This document shows, piece after piece, positions 1 through 12,675 of a stretch of 64,000 nt of DNA (position 1 is its first letter; each line of letters starts with the position of its first letter). Below the pieces are notes generated by a model. It was not told the origin of the DNA. It was given only the letters and a program-made list of their open reading frames with translations, and made no database searches. The translations under genes and the position numbers were made by a program. This DNA comes from Chamaea fasciata (taxonomy: Eukaryota; Chordata; Aves; Passeriformes; Sylviidae), in contig JARCOQ010000003.1 in the NCBI GenBank assembly GCA_029207755.1, positions 86,013,994-86,077,993 on the forward strand. The letters are read 5' to 3'.

Positions 1-300
1 CTCCAGAGATCCTTACTGCTTGTCCAAGGAATCCCTAATCCTTCTTGGTGCTCTTCAGGATACTCCTATCTATCACTGATGCCCACGTGGAGAAACAGTA
101 GCAGGGAATAGTGGACTGCACAAGGCTTGGTGTTCTCTCAGCAACATCCCTGATACGAGCCCAAAGCAAGCAGCACACCCTTCAAGAGAGTGTGTCAGGC
201 CCACAGACACATACTCTCATACCTCCCAGAAGGGAGCTACCTGCTGCCAACACCCATCATCTGTTGTGTGAACTACCAGCTCCTGGGAGGTCTCTGCATT
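1..300 (-). repeat. Fragment resembling the esterase-like module of a CR1-type ORF1
   Basis: Read on the minus strand, about 120 down to 1, one frame gives LLLFLHVGISD followed by a stop and then an acidic and polar stretch. This resembles the block around the G-x-N/S-D motif of SGNH (GDSL) esterases, a domain known in ORF1 of CR1-clade non-LTR retrotransposons. The frame is broken by an in-frame TAG just after the motif, so this would be a dead fragment, cut by the window edge. The right boundary is not visible. The similarity is recalled by eye and short. It could instead be part of another avian retroelement leader or unique sequence. Confidence 0.35.
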
Positions 301-1312
301 TCCCAAGGCTTTCCAATTTCAGAGTCAGCTCTGGTATGCTGAGATCCCCCACTTCACTCTGGGATGTTCCTGAAGACAAGCTTATCACCTTAACAAGCAA
401 ATTCATCACTAAGATGCCTTTTCTTTTAGGAAATGTAGGTACTTACTAGTTGCTGTGGTAGTCACTGCTGCCAGCAGTCTTTGCTCTTAGTGCATTATTG
501 TGGTTGGTGCTCAGCACCAATTGGCAGTGGACTCAAACTGAATGACTCCATCAGTTTATTGTCCTAAAGCAAAACTTTCATACCTTTTGTCTATGAATTC
601 CCACAGGCAGCTCAGACTCCTTACTCAACCAGCCAACTCCTTCCTATCCCTCATATGCCTACCCAACCCTTCCTCTTCACAGCAAACTCTAACTACTCCC
701 AACCAGCTAACCCACTCTTTTATAACACCCATCCTTACTGGAAATAGCTGTGACCTATTAGGGGCAAGGCTGTTTCCACTCTTTGGTAATTGGTAGAGCC
801 GCAACACATCAGTGGTGAGATTCCCTTCAGCAGTATCTCCATCCTCTTACAATCCATTCTCCAACACACTATAGCACAAAACATGGTTCAGGTACAGTTT
901 GTTTTGCTCCTGGCATGCTAACTAAAATGGTGCAAGGCTGGCTGCTTATTCACGTGTTTCTTCCCCTGCCTCTCTCTATTTCTGATAGCCAGGTTGATTT
1001 CCTGTCTGAATCAAGGCTGGAGTAGGTGAAAGCATCTATAATCTGTCATTAACCTATGGATGCCTTGAATTAATAATGATGGCTTTATCAGCAGTAAGAC
1101 AGTGGTGTCTAATTCCTTTCAATTATTTCCCATTTCAAGCATAGTATGATGAAAAATTTCCATCTCAATTGTTGTTGTACATATTTATTGTTAGTGTTTT
1201 CTACGATTCTTAAATAGATGGGACCTGTATTTCTGACATAATTAATACTTGATTGTAATCTGTTTACAGTTGAGTTTAGAATTCCTTAAAGTGATCATAT
1301 GTATTTGGTTTA
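301..1312. other. No gene recognised; moderately GC-rich then AT-rich
   Basis: The first 700 bases are richer in C and pyrimidines than the window average and may continue the retroelement fragment to the left. The frames at 542-796 (+) and 625-807 (-) overlap each other and have no supporting signals. From about 1050 on the sequence becomes AT-rich with no visible element. Confidence 0.4.
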
Positions 1313-2335
1313 TGTGGCAAGATTTAGGTAGTGAGGGGGCTATAGGCATGACTACTGTAAGAAGCTGCTAGAAATTTCCTCTGTGTGACAGAGCCAATGC
1401 CAGCTGGCTCCAAGACGGACTCACTGCTGACCAACATTAAGCCCCTCAGTGATGGTGGTAGCACTTCCGGGATAACATAGTCAAGAAGGAGAAAAATCCA
1501 ATTGGACTGCTGCAGGCAAAGAGAGAAGTGAAAATACAAGAGAAAACAGCTCTGCAGACCCCAAGGTCAGTGAAGGAAGAGTAGGAGGTGTTTCAGGTGC
1601 AGGAGAAGAGATTCTCCTGCAGCCCGTGGAGGGCCATAGTGGAGCAGTCTCTCTACAGCCCCTGGAGGATTCCACACCAGAGCATGGATCCCTGAAGGAG
1701 AGTTTGACCCCATGTGAAGCCCATACTGGAGTAGGTTCCTGGTGGAATCTGCAGTCCTGTGGAGAGAGCAGCTCGTGCTGGTGAGGAGTTTTGGCCCAGT
1801 GAAGGTCACATGCTGGAGCACTCCGTTCCTGAAGAAATGCACCCGATGGGAGGCTTCCATGCTGGAACATCTAATGAGGAACTGTAGCTTGTGGAAGGAC
1901 TCATGTTGGGGAATAGGACTGTCTCCTGTGGCAGAGGAAGAGTGTGAGGAGTCCTCCCCCCTGCAGAGGAAAGAGCAACAGACACCACATGGGATGAATT
2001 GACCAGAACCCCCGTTCCCTGTACAGCTGTTCTCCTGGCAGAAGAGGATTCAGGAGTGAGGTTGAGCCTGTGAAGAAGAGAGTAGGGGAAGATTTTTTAA
2101 GATACAGTTTTTATTTTTCATTACCCTCCTCTGAGTGGATTAGCAATAAGTTTAAGTAACTTAAGCAAGATGAGTCTGTGTTGTCCATAATGGTAGCTGG
2201 TGAGTGGTCTCTTCCTGTGCTTGTCTTGAATCACCAGCCCTCTCTTGTATTATTCTCTCCCCATCCAGCTAAGGAGGAGAGTGATAGACCCACTTTGGTG
2301 GATGTTTAGCATCCACCCAGGGTCAACCCAACACA
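1313..2335 (+). mobile_element. Solo LTR, avian ERV family A (ERVL-like)
   Basis: The element begins TGTGGCAAGATTTAGG and ends GGTCAACCCAACACA, a degenerate TG...CA pair. It shares the same block order with the copy at 34079-35613: a GAAGCTGCTAGA box, a GCCAATG..CAGCTGG box, a GGTAGTGCCTCTGGGATAAC-type box, repeated GGAGCA / CTGGAG motifs, and a 3' block with an AGCTRAGGAG..AGAGTGATAG motif. No internal retroviral sequence lies on either side, so it is a solo LTR. No clear target-site duplication was found (GTTTA against TATAA). Family naming is from memory of avian LTRs and needs a repeat-library search. The frames at 1481-1870 (-), 1567-1860 (-) and 1742-2002 (+) lie entirely inside it and are not genes. 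Confidence 0.8.
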
Positions 2336-5300
2336 TATAATTTTGATAAAAAATAAAACCCAGGAAAAAGATAAACAGTTGTAAATTTTATGAGGACAAG
2401 AAGGGCATTCTAAATTTCAATCATTCTCTTGAAACACTCTAAATATATTTACGCAAGGATGAGGTCATTTAGAAATAAAGCTTCTTGGCTTTGGGATAGA
2501 CATACAGAAGAAGTTAATTTGATGTGTCCCTGCAGTTTCTTTAATGAAAAAATGAGCGTGATGGGGTGACAGTAATTAACATCATCATGTGAAGAAATGG
2601 CACCATCCATGTTCTCTTTTAGGGAATATGAAATGGATTGTTGATTGTAAAGCTAAGAGGCAGATCAGAGTATGGAGGGAACAGCACTTCTGGTAGAGAA
2701 ATTTTAAATCCCAGAGATCTCAAAAATAAAAGCCAGCAGAATAGAAACTGCAGATTGTTTAGTCACAGGAACATATGGCATCATGCAAAATACTGAAACT
2801 GAATGATTAAACAGAGAGACTGAACATTTATATGCATGGTACAGAGCTTGTAGTCTATTTAAAGTCAAAGATAAGTACTAATTCTAAAAGCTAATGAAAT
2901 CAGAAGATCATTTCTGGAAGCAATAGGCGCAATTTTATGATGTTGAGTACCTCACCTCAATTAGTTGCATAACATGGATTTAACAGAATTTGCTTGCAAG
3001 AGTCATTTTGGCTAGCAGAATGTTCCAAGGTACTTGAGTCTGTGTGTCTATGTGCATGTGTCCTTTACATTATGTCCAACAGTATACTTTTTAAATATAT
3101 ATAGATACATAGATAGATAGATAAGGAAAAATAAATTAATTTTGTTTATTCTTGAATGGTGATGTCTGCAATGCTGGTGTTACAACGTGAAAAGTGCCTG
3201 ATTCCAGTTACTATGAACTCTATATAGAAATTGGAATTTACTTATCTCCATGGTATCCAAATAAATCATACAAGGACCAATATTTTCTGCAATAAATAAA
3301 TAACTGAAATACACTGCATGGGACAAAAGATGCTCTACTATTGAGCACAGACTTGTCAGAAAACTATGAATGCTTTCAAATCTTTACATATTCATAATTT
3401 GTGCTGGGATTTTTTTTTCCTTTGTTTCCTCTAAGTTTTTTCTGTCACTAGACATGTGAAGTCAAGAAAAAACAATGAGTCTGTCTGCTTCAGTATGTGT
3501 AAAATGTGTGAAAATTATTATTAATAAAAAGAGATCTAATTTATTTACTCTTAGATGAAGATCTGACTCTCCTGAAGCCGAAGAAAATTGATTTTATCCT
3601 CTTGGTTTTTTGTTCAGGTGATATGTTTACTTAAGAATTTTTAAAGAACACTGTTACTTGTACTTCCTTTTGGATAGTTATAAACTCTAGGTATATAGAC
3701 TTAGATATAGGCTTTTTTTCTTTGCAATGACTGCTTGCATGTATACCGTGTGTTTTTTATGACACACAGTCCTATAATTTAATGGGGTTTTATTCATGTT
3801 TTCTTTTTCATCTGCTATTCTTTGTTTAGTTTGATTACACTTACAGTTTGCATAGTCATGACTGTTACAGAATAATTTTACTTCAGCACAGGAAGATAAG
3901 TACTTGGGAGGCTGCTAGATAAGTGCCAAGAATAAAATAAAATGGATTTTAATATCTATTTGCTCTAGTCAATATTTTGATGCCTCATGTTCACCTTTTT
4001 AGCATTAACTGTAGGATGAGCTCCTACTGAGCTATTTATCCAACTGTAATTTTTATCTGTGTTTTTCATTTTCATAGCCTAAATTCTCATAAATTTTTCA
4101 GTTAAAGCATACACAGAAGAATATTTATGGTGCATGAAGTGGAAGGTACAAATTAACCTCTAGTTAATTTAATACTTTTTCCACTGCCTGTTAATATTCT
4201 TAATTGTTGTTTTCAAACAGTAGTTACCTTAGATACAGATGTTCCAGTAAATATTTCGTGTAAACCTTTGAGGAAATCTATAAATGAACATAGTTTTCAA
4301 GAAAGAGTCGAAAATATTAAGGAGGAAACAAAGACCATTAGTTAATGAAACAAATCCTATATATACATGTAAAAGTGCTGAAAAATAACAGTAGTAGAAA
4401 AAAATGCCGTGTTTGCATTTCTTTATTCAGTGTCAGTCCTTTTTCCTTATGGGTGGGTGGGATGAATGAATTGTTCCTCTAACAGTTGTACAACAGGGAT
4501 CTAATAGACGTAACACTTAAAGGGGAGCTTCTTTCTCCACCAGTTGGAAATCTGTTTGAACTTCACACTTTAGAGCTGGGCAGATGAGAAGGAATATAGC
4601 AATGGGTTGGTTTAGTGCTGCTAATCTGTTTTGTCTTCTACTGATTTTCTTGTTCCCAATCTCTCTACTACAATTGTGCTGAAATTGTGCTGAAAACTGA
4701 GGCTTATGCAAGTGTTAACTTAGCAGCTGAAAAGATATGTTAAGCTCCTTTTATTCTGATCACTGTTTTCCTTAAGTACTGCTCCAAGTGGAATGTATAC
4801 AAATAATCATTAATGAACCCATAATGTATCTATCCAGTAGATCACAATGATCAGATAATACCAAATTTTTTGGCCCACAGTGGTGATAATTTTTTGAGAA
4901 AGTTAATCCTCTTTGTCAGAATCACAGTGTGCTGACCAGAATAACATATCTCATTTGCCTCCTTCTGCAATGTTGAGTCAAAGTGTTAGAAGGAAAGCTG
5001 TAGCAATTTCCCTACTATTGATTCTTTCCCTCAAGTCTGAACCCTTCTGATTCAGATTCAAATACCACATCAAATCATAGCATAAGCAAACTCAGTCTGC
5101 AGTCAAATACTTCTGTAATTGTATATTGTAATCACTATTTTCTGTGAAAAATAAAATTTTCCTAGTACCACTCTCACTGCCAAGTTTTAGTGATGGCAAC
5201 ACTAGAAATGCAATTCATATAGTTAATAATTGTAAATCCTTTTACTGTTCCTATACAACTCCCAAAACACCTTTTCTGTCAGCAGCTAAACTATTCTGTA

Positions 5301-8300
5301 AAATATGAATGACAAAAGAGAAATTAATATTCTTTGTTCAAAATGTATGATTCAATGTTCTAAGTACCTATGTAGAGCCATGTGAAATTCAGGAGGGAAT
5401 TGTTACTTCAAGTGATGAATTATATCCCACTCTGAATGGATTTTTTCTCTGCTATTTAGATCCTTGAATGTGTAGCAATCTAGTTGAAACACTGGGAAAT
5501 TTATGCCTTTTTTCCATCCCAATTCGCTGCCTAGTGAAGTTCATTAAGAAAATTTGCCACTGAATCCAGTGGTAACTGGATGGAATCCATGATACCTGGG
5601 ACTACAACTATAGTAAGAAGAATGGGGAATTTATAAGTAAGCAGTTATTATCTTTGTTCTTACTTTTTTATTCAACTCTTAATCCTTATGGATAAATTTA
5701 TGTCAACTACCAGTTAAATTAGGCAGCATTTAGGTTTTCCCAATAATTTATCGACAAAGGTAGGTTCCTCCAAGAGACATATCATTGGTTATCTTAGCAG
5801 GACTGAGTTACGCTTTAGAGATTTTCATCTTCACTTAGAGTTGAAATACTTTAAGACATGGATATAAAAAGGTAACACACAAACTTGAGACCAATAGAAT
5901 TTTGGAGATAAAAATTATTAAAGTTATCAATATTCAAAGTTATTAAAACTGTGTATTATTTTCAGTGAGACCAAAGTGTATCTAGGGGCAGAGATAAGAT
6001 GGCTAATGGCAGTGTCAGAACAGAAATAGAAATTACCACATCTGAGGAGGAAACAGAGCTCAGAGTTTAATGTGCTCTGATCAAGACATTAATTGATTGT
6101 CACGGCAGAATAATGAAAAACTGGCACACCTTTAAATTTTGATGTGTAACTGATTTATCAAGTTTGGAGTATAAGTATACCTGAAAAATAATAAATATTG
6201 TACTTTAATTAATAAAAAGAAAAACATAACCCTGAGAAAGAGTAACCTATGTTTTAAATTCAAGAGCATAGAATCCTTTGGAATAAATTAGGAAGTAGTA
6301 ATTCTAGAAATAGAAATAAATGAAAAATCAAAACCATCTTTTAAAAGATATATAATACCAAGATAATTTGGTATCTTTATTTGATAGAATAAATAATTCC
6401 CTAGATATGAGAGAAGTGGAAAATATAACTTACCTTTTTATGAAGTGCTGGAAGTGTTTAACTACAGAAAAATATTAAAGTGTTGAAGATATAGAATTAA
6501 TTTAAAGAATTGATGTTGATAAAAGCTAAAAAAGGGAATGTCTTAAGTCTGCTATCATTTATATGTTACATTTTTTTTTTAAAATTTTGTGATTGTGCTA
6601 AATTCTTTGCTTGCAAAAGTAAACCCATTTCTGGCTTGAAGGTCTTCAGTATAAATTGTTTCAGGATAGTATTAGGACAATCAGGAAGAACTGCTTAGGT
6701 ATGGTCAGTTAGAAATGATAATCCTAAAACTCCAGACAAAATGCATTAGAAAGTGCAGTGCAAAAGTCAAGCAAGTGTTTTAATTCTGTTAAACCATTTA
6801 TGTTACAGGCATATCTTTCCTCCTTACCAAATTCTTGGCCCAGGCATAGTCCTATAATCACTGGGCCCCATTTATAACCATGGTAAACAGATAAAGCTGC
6901 TCTGAAATCAGTGAACATGCACAGGTTTACAGCAGCTGAAGCCTGCCAATAATGATTCTGTTCCCTCATGGATAGATATGGTTCATATGCACAATACCCT
7001 TCAAATATAAACAAGCTCCAGGCCTCTTAGAAGGGACTCATTTAGAAATACTTTGAAATAATGACAGTCCTGTTCTGCAGAAGAGTTGCACAATAGATTA
7101 CATGAGTGATCCAAATGTTATTGAAACCAAAGATAACCATTAGAATTACAATATTTTTTTCTTTTATACACACCAAACTTGAGTTTTTCTTGGAGTTCAC
7201 TCACTTGTTATTATGTAGGGACTTTCCTTCATTACGATGGACCAGCTTTTCTTCATTTCCCTGTCAATGCATCTTTCTTTTAGGGATGACACCTTTTTCT
7301 GCATATGATTATGTGTACATATATGTGTACACATTCATACATGTGCACTAAAAAACAATTCAAGAGTTACGAATCAGGTTTCACTGTAATGGATATGTTA
7401 AAAAATATTATAAATAATGCCTGTAATGGTAAAATAAAGCTTTTCTAGACTGGTACTAACTAGCAACACATTTCATGCAAATCTTTTGTTCTCATTATTA
7501 ACCATTTTCATTACATTCTCAAAGCCATCACTACCCAGCAAGCACACTCAACATTAGCAGCGAGTACTCAACTGCACAGAGTTGACCTGTGTAATTAGCA
7601 GTGATGGCAACAACACTTCATGTCCTCAGTCACCCCAGTGCAGATGACCAGGCCAAGAGCTCTTTAATAAAAAGAGATGAAGTAAACATCTCCTCACTCT
7701 TAGCTATCTCCATGTTCAAGATCTTGTTCTTTTACAAGGTGGTTGATTTTCAAGTCAATTCCCAGTCCTTGGCTCCCTGAGCTACACCCTGCCTGGAAAA
7801 AAATATATTCCAGTCTGCAGCACATGTCTCATCCTATTGCTTGGCTGCTGCTCCCTTGCCTGAAGGAGAAGTGGTCTTTAAAGGTGCTTTTTTCTAGGAT
7901 GAGTAATGGCCCATCAGTGCATTGCTAGTAAAGCTGTTGGGTGCACCAAAGCTTTTACAGGTATGCTGACATACTATTTCATACAGGTTCATGCTATTTT
8001 TTTCTTTCTTTCAGTACATGACTTGTATGTCAGAACAACAAGCAAAACTATAAAGTGTCTTAAAAGAGCAATTTTAAAACACCATGAGGCTAAAAGCTTT
8101 TTATTACATAATATGATATGAAATATGTATAATTTTATTTTTATCAAAACCTTTTATAAAGTAGTGATTTTGTAACTTTCAAAATACTATAGCACTCCCT
8201 GGTGCAGTGGAGATGGAGTTTGTTTATTCAATTCTAAATCAAATATGGTAAAATAGTTTCCTGGAACAGGAAATTGACTCTGCCTTTACATAACATATTT

Positions 8301-11300
8301 TTATTTTCCATTTTCATTATCATGAGCCATGTTCTATGAATGCTGCTTTGTGACACAAATATATGAAAGAATAGGTTCCCTGATATATTGAAAGAGTGCT
8401 TCTGTAAAATGTATATTTCTTAATTTTGGCCTTTGTATAAATAAATAAAAGCTGTCAAATAACTAGACTCTTTTCCCTCTATCCACAAAGGAATTGACTA
8501 GTGGTTAAGTATTTGTCTTCTTTCATTTTATTCATAGCTTCTAGTTATGTAGTTATATCACTCAACCCTGATAGACTTCAAACACTTTACTGCTGATTTA
8601 GCCATACACATATCTAATTGTTTCAAAAGGTTGTGAAGTCCCAGTTGTTTTAAGTCTCTCACTGAAATGTGTGACTATAATATTGTGGAGAAATGTCTAT
8701 TTTTCATTACTTAATACATTTTATGGATGAGTAACAGATTGTCATTCAAATTGATTGTTTCACTTAAAATGTTTAACTGCTGAGGTGGATTGCTTTTGTA
8801 CACCATTACTCAAAGCAGAGAATATACTTTTCAAAAAGGTTTTAAAATGGAGTAATTAAATGATATTGAAGTATGGTCACTGCCTTACTCAAAGGAAGGC
8901 CAAAGCCTGCTGGCCATATTTTAAAGTTATTTAATTGTTTTTTCAGTGAATATTTATAGAAATCAGTGTAACATGAATGTTGTCCTTGTCACAAAGTACA
9001 TCAAGGTAAAGGAAAGACTATGGGTTTCCAAAGGATTTTATTTTATTGTATTATTATTATGGGTACATAATAATATTATTTATTGAAAATACATAATATG
9101 TTAATTTTATGTAAAGACTGCCCTACCAAAGGCTTGTATAAAAACTGAATATTTTTTTATTAGATACTAGGTACATTAATAGATACTATCCATTACAGGA
9201 AGCTTTTGCAAATTAAAAATTATATTTGATTTTGCTTTTGTCTGCCTAGAACCTGTCCCTCAGAGGCAAAGCGGTGAGGCATTCTGTTGGTCCATCTCCT
9301 TGGGGCTGAGGAAAAAGAAAACCGGGAGAGGAGCAGTGATGTCAAAATTAGCAATAATGGTAGTGATTTTTATTGAGAATTGAGTCTTGAAATACAAGTA
9401 CAGAGAAATCCATGACCGAAACCAGCAATAGGAATAAAGTTGATGAGCTGGTGATGATGGAGTTATACCATTGAAACTTTTTCCTCTCCATATATTTCCT
9501 TTTTTTTTTTTTTTTTACCATTTTTCTGAAAATCATATATTTAGAAATGTTTCAGTTTGTTTAGATTAAAATAGTTTTACGTATGTTTGAATCCTGGGAC
9601 TTAGTAGTTGACTGAAAACCCTAGATAATAAAATATTGCAATAAACAACATTATAATTTTACAGGTAAAATCTTCAGCATAAGTAATATATATTTTGAAA
9701 TGTGGAATTTTCAGCTGAAGTAAATACTACATTGTCTAATGAATGGATTGCTGTCATGGCATCCTGATTCATAGCACCTTAGCTGAAGAGACAGACTCCC
9801 CCATCCAAACAGTAGAGAAAATGGGTGCCTCTGAAAAAAAATTTTTGAGAGTCTTAGTGATAAGTACATCCATAGAATGATATAATACTTTAATAGACTA
9901 CACAGGGACTTGTCTAGACCCAGCAAACAGCAAAGCACTAGATATTGAATGTATTAGAATTAGCATATGTGAGTATGGAGTAAAATATTCCTTCATCAGA
10001 ATTTGCTGATGACCTTGCTTTGCAGAACAGATGCCTAGTATTTTGCAGTGATTTTCTATGGGCCATTACATCAGCATAGAAAATCCAGAGCCTCGACTAT
10101 ATATCTACTCCCATGTCAAGGAAGGATGGAGGAGAGTTAGTGCTACTACTTCATTAATGAATACAGACAACACAAGGACAGAATGATTCCACTTTTACTC
10201 TAGTGGCAAAACTATATGACTTTTTCTAGGATATTGGGCAACATACTTGAAGGAAACTGATAAAAACATTCTTTTTTGACATAATAAAATAGTAAGAATT
10301 AGCATTTGACTTGATAATATCTTTCTTTTGATCCTGTGCTGTCATCTGTAGTGACTGCAGCAAGACCACTATATTTCCATGCTTTCTGAAAATTGGCCTA
10401 TATATATTTCTCCAAATTGTGCTAAAACTTTTCTGCAGTGGTGTTTCAGAAGACCATGTACTGAGTTACCAAATCCTTCATGGGATGATCAATGGTTTCC
10501 TTGGCTTCTTTGATATAGAAGGAAAGAAAGGAAGAAGAAAAATAAGAAAGAACCCGTCCCCCCATTTCGCCCCCACCCCCCCCCCCCCAGTGTATTTTGA
10601 CTGTCTCTTTGGCTGTCATTGTGGAGGGGCGGGGAGCTAGAGCAGAACCGTTATCCTGATTTGTCTTGGCTAGAAAATCCTCTGGGGAGGGTGCAGGTCA
10701 GACAGGTGCAAAAGCTGCAAAATCAGGATGTGAACCACATTTAACACTGGCAGCGCACAGTGACAAGATGCTAAAAAAGTGTTTTTATCTATGGTGTGTC
10801 CAGATTCTTAACAATGAAATAATATTCAGAGGTCATTCAGTGCCACTACTTTGTACAGGGATAATGCTCAGCTTTCTGAATGTGTGCCTTTAAATTTATT
10901 TTGAAGCCACTGAATTTACCTGTTTATTTACCTACTTTTAGGCATTTCTCAGCAATTTGTTCTGTAGCATCTGCCCTGTAGAAGGGCATCATGATTTATC
11001 TACAGCTCTGAATATATTACTTGTTAACCTTTACGAACACCTAGTGTGACTCATTCCATCTTATCACAGCAGACGTCAGTGGGAGTAAGCATCATTCAAC
11101 AGGACAACCAGTTTGTATAAGCTACAGGCGCATGTACAAAATGTACCGAGATAAAAAGAGTCAGTTAATTTTTAAACTGTTAAAAAGGAAAATGAATACA
11201 ACAGTGCAGTCTGCCCTCTAATATGAGCTATATGCACTGGTAATCATAAGGGGATCAAGAACTGTACAATAGCCTAAATAATGAACAAGAGAAATTCATT

Positions 11301-11949
11301 GTAATTTTCACCTCTATGTATCTCTAATAAAATAAAAAACAACAACAAAAGAAAGGCAGATAGCTTTAGCTCTTTATGAGTCTTTCACTTTTCCCAGGAA
11401 CTCCAGTGTTGTTAAACCAGGCACTGCAGACCTCCTGAGCAGTACCTTGTTTACTGTATTTCTCTGGCTAATACTAAATTCTACAGACTTAGGAAACAAT
11501 GCACCTAAACAGTTAACTTTCAATGGTTTGTCCAGGCTGCAATTTCTAAACTTAGTGCTCATAGAGTTGAAATTTTCTAAGATGTGTAGTTAAGTGTTTG
11601 TCCTTTGGATTGATTTCTATTGTTAGATTCACACAGGTCTTCACACAGCAAGTAATGCTCTCAGAAAACCAAGTTTCTGGCCATTTACACTAAAATGGGC
11701 AAAATAAAAAATAAAAGCACATAATCTGCATAATCTGTTGAACACATGCAAGCAAGCAATCAAAGTTAGGAAAACTGTTGTCTCTCTCAAGTCAAAATTA
11801 TTCTATGAGGACAATTGTCTTCAAATTTCACTTCCAAATGGAGACTTCATGAAGGTTTCTCAGAAGTTTTCTTTCTGAAATGGATGGAATTGTAAGAATG
11901 GTCCAAAGCAAGCTGATAAACATCATGTCCAGATATGGTTGTGGGGTCA
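2336..11949. other. Long unannotated AT-rich stretch
   Basis: About 9.6 kb with no retroelement I can recognise and no convincing gene. Small items seen: a short GATA run near 3104-3122, a T tract at about 9501-9518 and a C run near 10576-10588 next to GGGGCGGGG at 10626. At 6434-6461 on the minus strand a 28-nt segment sits between a pyrimidine-rich acceptor (TTTTTCTGTAG) and a consensus donor (AAG|GTAAGT). At 7900-7958 (+) a segment with good splice sites has stops in all three frames. All open frames here are under 100 codons and composed mainly of AT-rich codons. Confidence 0.5.
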
Positions 11950-12675
11950 TCATAGAATCTGAATTATTTGGGTTGGAAGGGACCTTAAAGATCATGTAGT
12001 TTCAACCCTCTGCCATGGGTGGGGACATGCCCACTAGGCCAGGTTGCTCAAAGCCCCATCCAAAGTGGCCTTGAACACTTCCAGGGATGGGGGTTTACAA
12101 CTTCTCTGAACCACTTGTTCCAGTGCCTCACCATCCTCACAGGAAAAGAATTCTTTCTAATATCTCATCTCAGACTGCTCTTTTTCAGTTTGAAGCTTGG
12201 TGTCATCTGCATGTTTGCTGAGGGTATGCTTGATCCTTTCATCTATGTCTAATAATATTGAGTATTACGATATTAGTGAAAATATTAAATAACACCAGTT
12301 CCAATACGGATTCCCTGAGGGACACCACTTGTCACCAACATCCATTGGGATTCTGAACCATGAACAGCTATCCTCCGGATGTATCCAACCAATTCCTCAT
12401 CCATCTAGAAGTCAATCTCTCTCCAATTTAGAGAGAAGGATGTGGTGGGGACCCCTGTCAAAGGCTTTACAGAAGCCCAGATAAATGACACCTGTAGCCC
12501 TTCCCTTGTCCACTGATGCAGTCACTCCGTCATAGAAGGCCACTGGGTTGGTCAGGCAGGACTTGTCCTCGGTGAAGCCATGCTGGCTGTCTCAAATCAG
12601 CTCCCTGTCCTCCCTGCCTAAGCACAGCTTCTAGGAGGAGCTTCTCCATGATCTTCCCCAGGCATAGCTTTGAGG
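11950..12675 (-). mobile_element. CR1 LINE 3' fragment, 5'-truncated
   Basis: The plus strand shows the reverse complement of a CR1 3' end. It starts CATAGAATC, then GGTTGGAAGGGACCTTAAAG, GGTTGCTCAAAGCCCC, GGCCTTGAACACTTCCAGGG and CCAGTGCCTCACCATCCTCA, then continues into the degenerate C-terminal part of the reverse-transcriptase ORF (disease-gene-like motifs such as AAGGCTTTACAGAAGCCCAG at 12459). The element therefore runs minus, with its 3' end at 11950. CR1 is the dominant LINE of birds and copies are normally 5'-truncated, as here. The frame at 12019-12252 (+) is an antisense shadow. Confidence 0.93.

Noticed and set aside
1481..1870. 129-codon minus-strand frame and its neighbours
   Set aside because: Internal to the family A LTR; antisense to its CTGGAG-rich repeats.
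6434..6461. 28-nt minus-strand segment between excellent splice sites
   Set aside because: Too short to judge, and equally good decoys occur elsewhere (for example 13572-13597 minus), showing that site quality alone is not evidence of an exon here.
7900..7958. Plus-strand segment with strong acceptor and CAG|GTATGC donor
   Set aside because: All three frames contain stops, so it is not a coding exon. It could only be a noncoding exon, for which there is no further evidence.
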